A stretch of 6,319 bases of DNA from Candidatus Hebobacteria bacterium (GTDB lineage: Bacteria > Armatimonadota > Hebobacteria > Hebobacterales > Hebobacteraceae). The translations under genes and the position numbers were made by a program. Below are positions 6,213 to 6,319 of the stretch, one piece after another; within the stretch, counting starts at the first letter, position 1, and the number at the start of each line of letters is the position of its first letter. The stretch lies in assembly GCA_029821235.1 (NCBI GenBank), contig JALGTT010000084.1, forward strand, positions 1 to 6,319, read 5' to 3'. The notes under the pieces were generated by a model. It worked only from the letters and a program-made list of their open reading frames with translations, was not told the origin of the DNA and did no database searches.

Positions 6213-6319
6213 CTCTGTTGCAAAGGTGTCACAGGGTGTGGCACTAGCAGGCATGAACAGAGAGAGCTTGTTGCGATTCGTGAAGTTGGCTTTGGCGGTA
6301 GCGGAGAAGGAGTTGCCGA
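6213..6319 (+). mobile_element. Left end of a probable second insertion sequence (runs off the window)
   Basis: From about 6213 the sequence reads GCTCTGTTGCAAAGGTGTC, close in style to the CTGTTGCAAA termini common among DDE-type insertion sequences such as the IS6 group and some IS5-like elements. A new open frame starts 40 bases later and stays open to the window end, the spacing expected inside an IS. GC content drops compared with copA. The other end is not in the window, so the family, the inverted repeat and a target duplication cannot be confirmed. Confidence 0.5.
6253..6319 (+). CDS. Probable transposase, N-terminal 22 residues only
   Basis: The frame opens at ATG 6253 and continues to the last base, giving MNRESLLRFVKLALAVAEKE and two more residues. 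The pattern of a short polar start, LL.FV.LAL.VAE and then LP resembles the N-terminus of DDE transposases that continue with a tyrosine/glutamine-rich YTQPQLL block, but that diagnostic part lies beyond the window. The frame extends upstream without a stop to 6208-6210, and an alternative GTG at 6238 is possible. No strong ribosome binding site is visible. The placement just inside a terminal-repeat-like sequence supports the call. The family is unassigned. Confidence 0.45.
   Translation, partial: MNRESLLRFVKLALAVAEKELP

Noticed and set aside
1..6319. CRISPR array, tRNA or rRNA genes
   Set aside because: No regularly spaced direct repeats, and no tRNA-like or rRNA-like segments were seen on either strand.

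Overview
This window is GC-rich bacterial DNA with three intact-looking chromosomal genes in the middle and a mobile-element fragment at each edge. The large membrane protein belongs to the DUF6785/DUF6784 type, which I associate with Armatimonadota, Planctomycetota, Verrucomicrobiota and similar uncultured lineages. With the high GC and a SpoIIE-type phosphatase, this suggests an environmental bacterium of that kind. The lineage assignment is inference and weak.

Left edge (1-515): an IS110-family insertion sequence. Its long 5' non-coding part is present and can be drawn by eye as two consecutive composite hairpins (51-135 and 138-192). That is the layout expected of an IS110 bridge RNA, with a target-binding loop followed by a donor-binding loop. 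The transposase gene that follows (243-515) is only 90 codons long. It joins the first ~24 residues of the N-terminal DEDD/RuvC-like domain in frame to the last ~64 residues of the C-terminal domain, so about two thirds of the protein is missing. This looks like a non-autonomous or decaying derivative that kept its RNA-coding end.

Middle, minus strand (3857 to 478): a probable two-gene operon. First is a membrane-anchored SpoIIE/PP2C-type serine/threonine phosphatase (3857-2481). After a 26-bp gap comes a ~13-helix membrane protein of the DUF6785/DUF6784 type (2454-478). The end of the second gene runs into the IS110 fragment, so at least its last 11 codons are antisense IS sequence and its native C-terminus is lost.

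Middle, plus strand (3944-6160): a complete copper-exporting P1B-type ATPase (CopA), divergent from the phosphatase across an 86-bp intergenic region. No copper chaperone or copper-responsive regulator gene is present in the window.

Right edge (6161-6319): a short non-coding spacer, then a terminal-inverted-repeat-like sequence (from about 6213) and the first 22 codons of a probable second transposase that runs off the window. Both edges therefore lie in repeated elements, which is where assembled contigs often break. The copper pump and the phosphatase/membrane-protein pair are bracketed by two different mobile elements. I see no evidence that they move as one unit.
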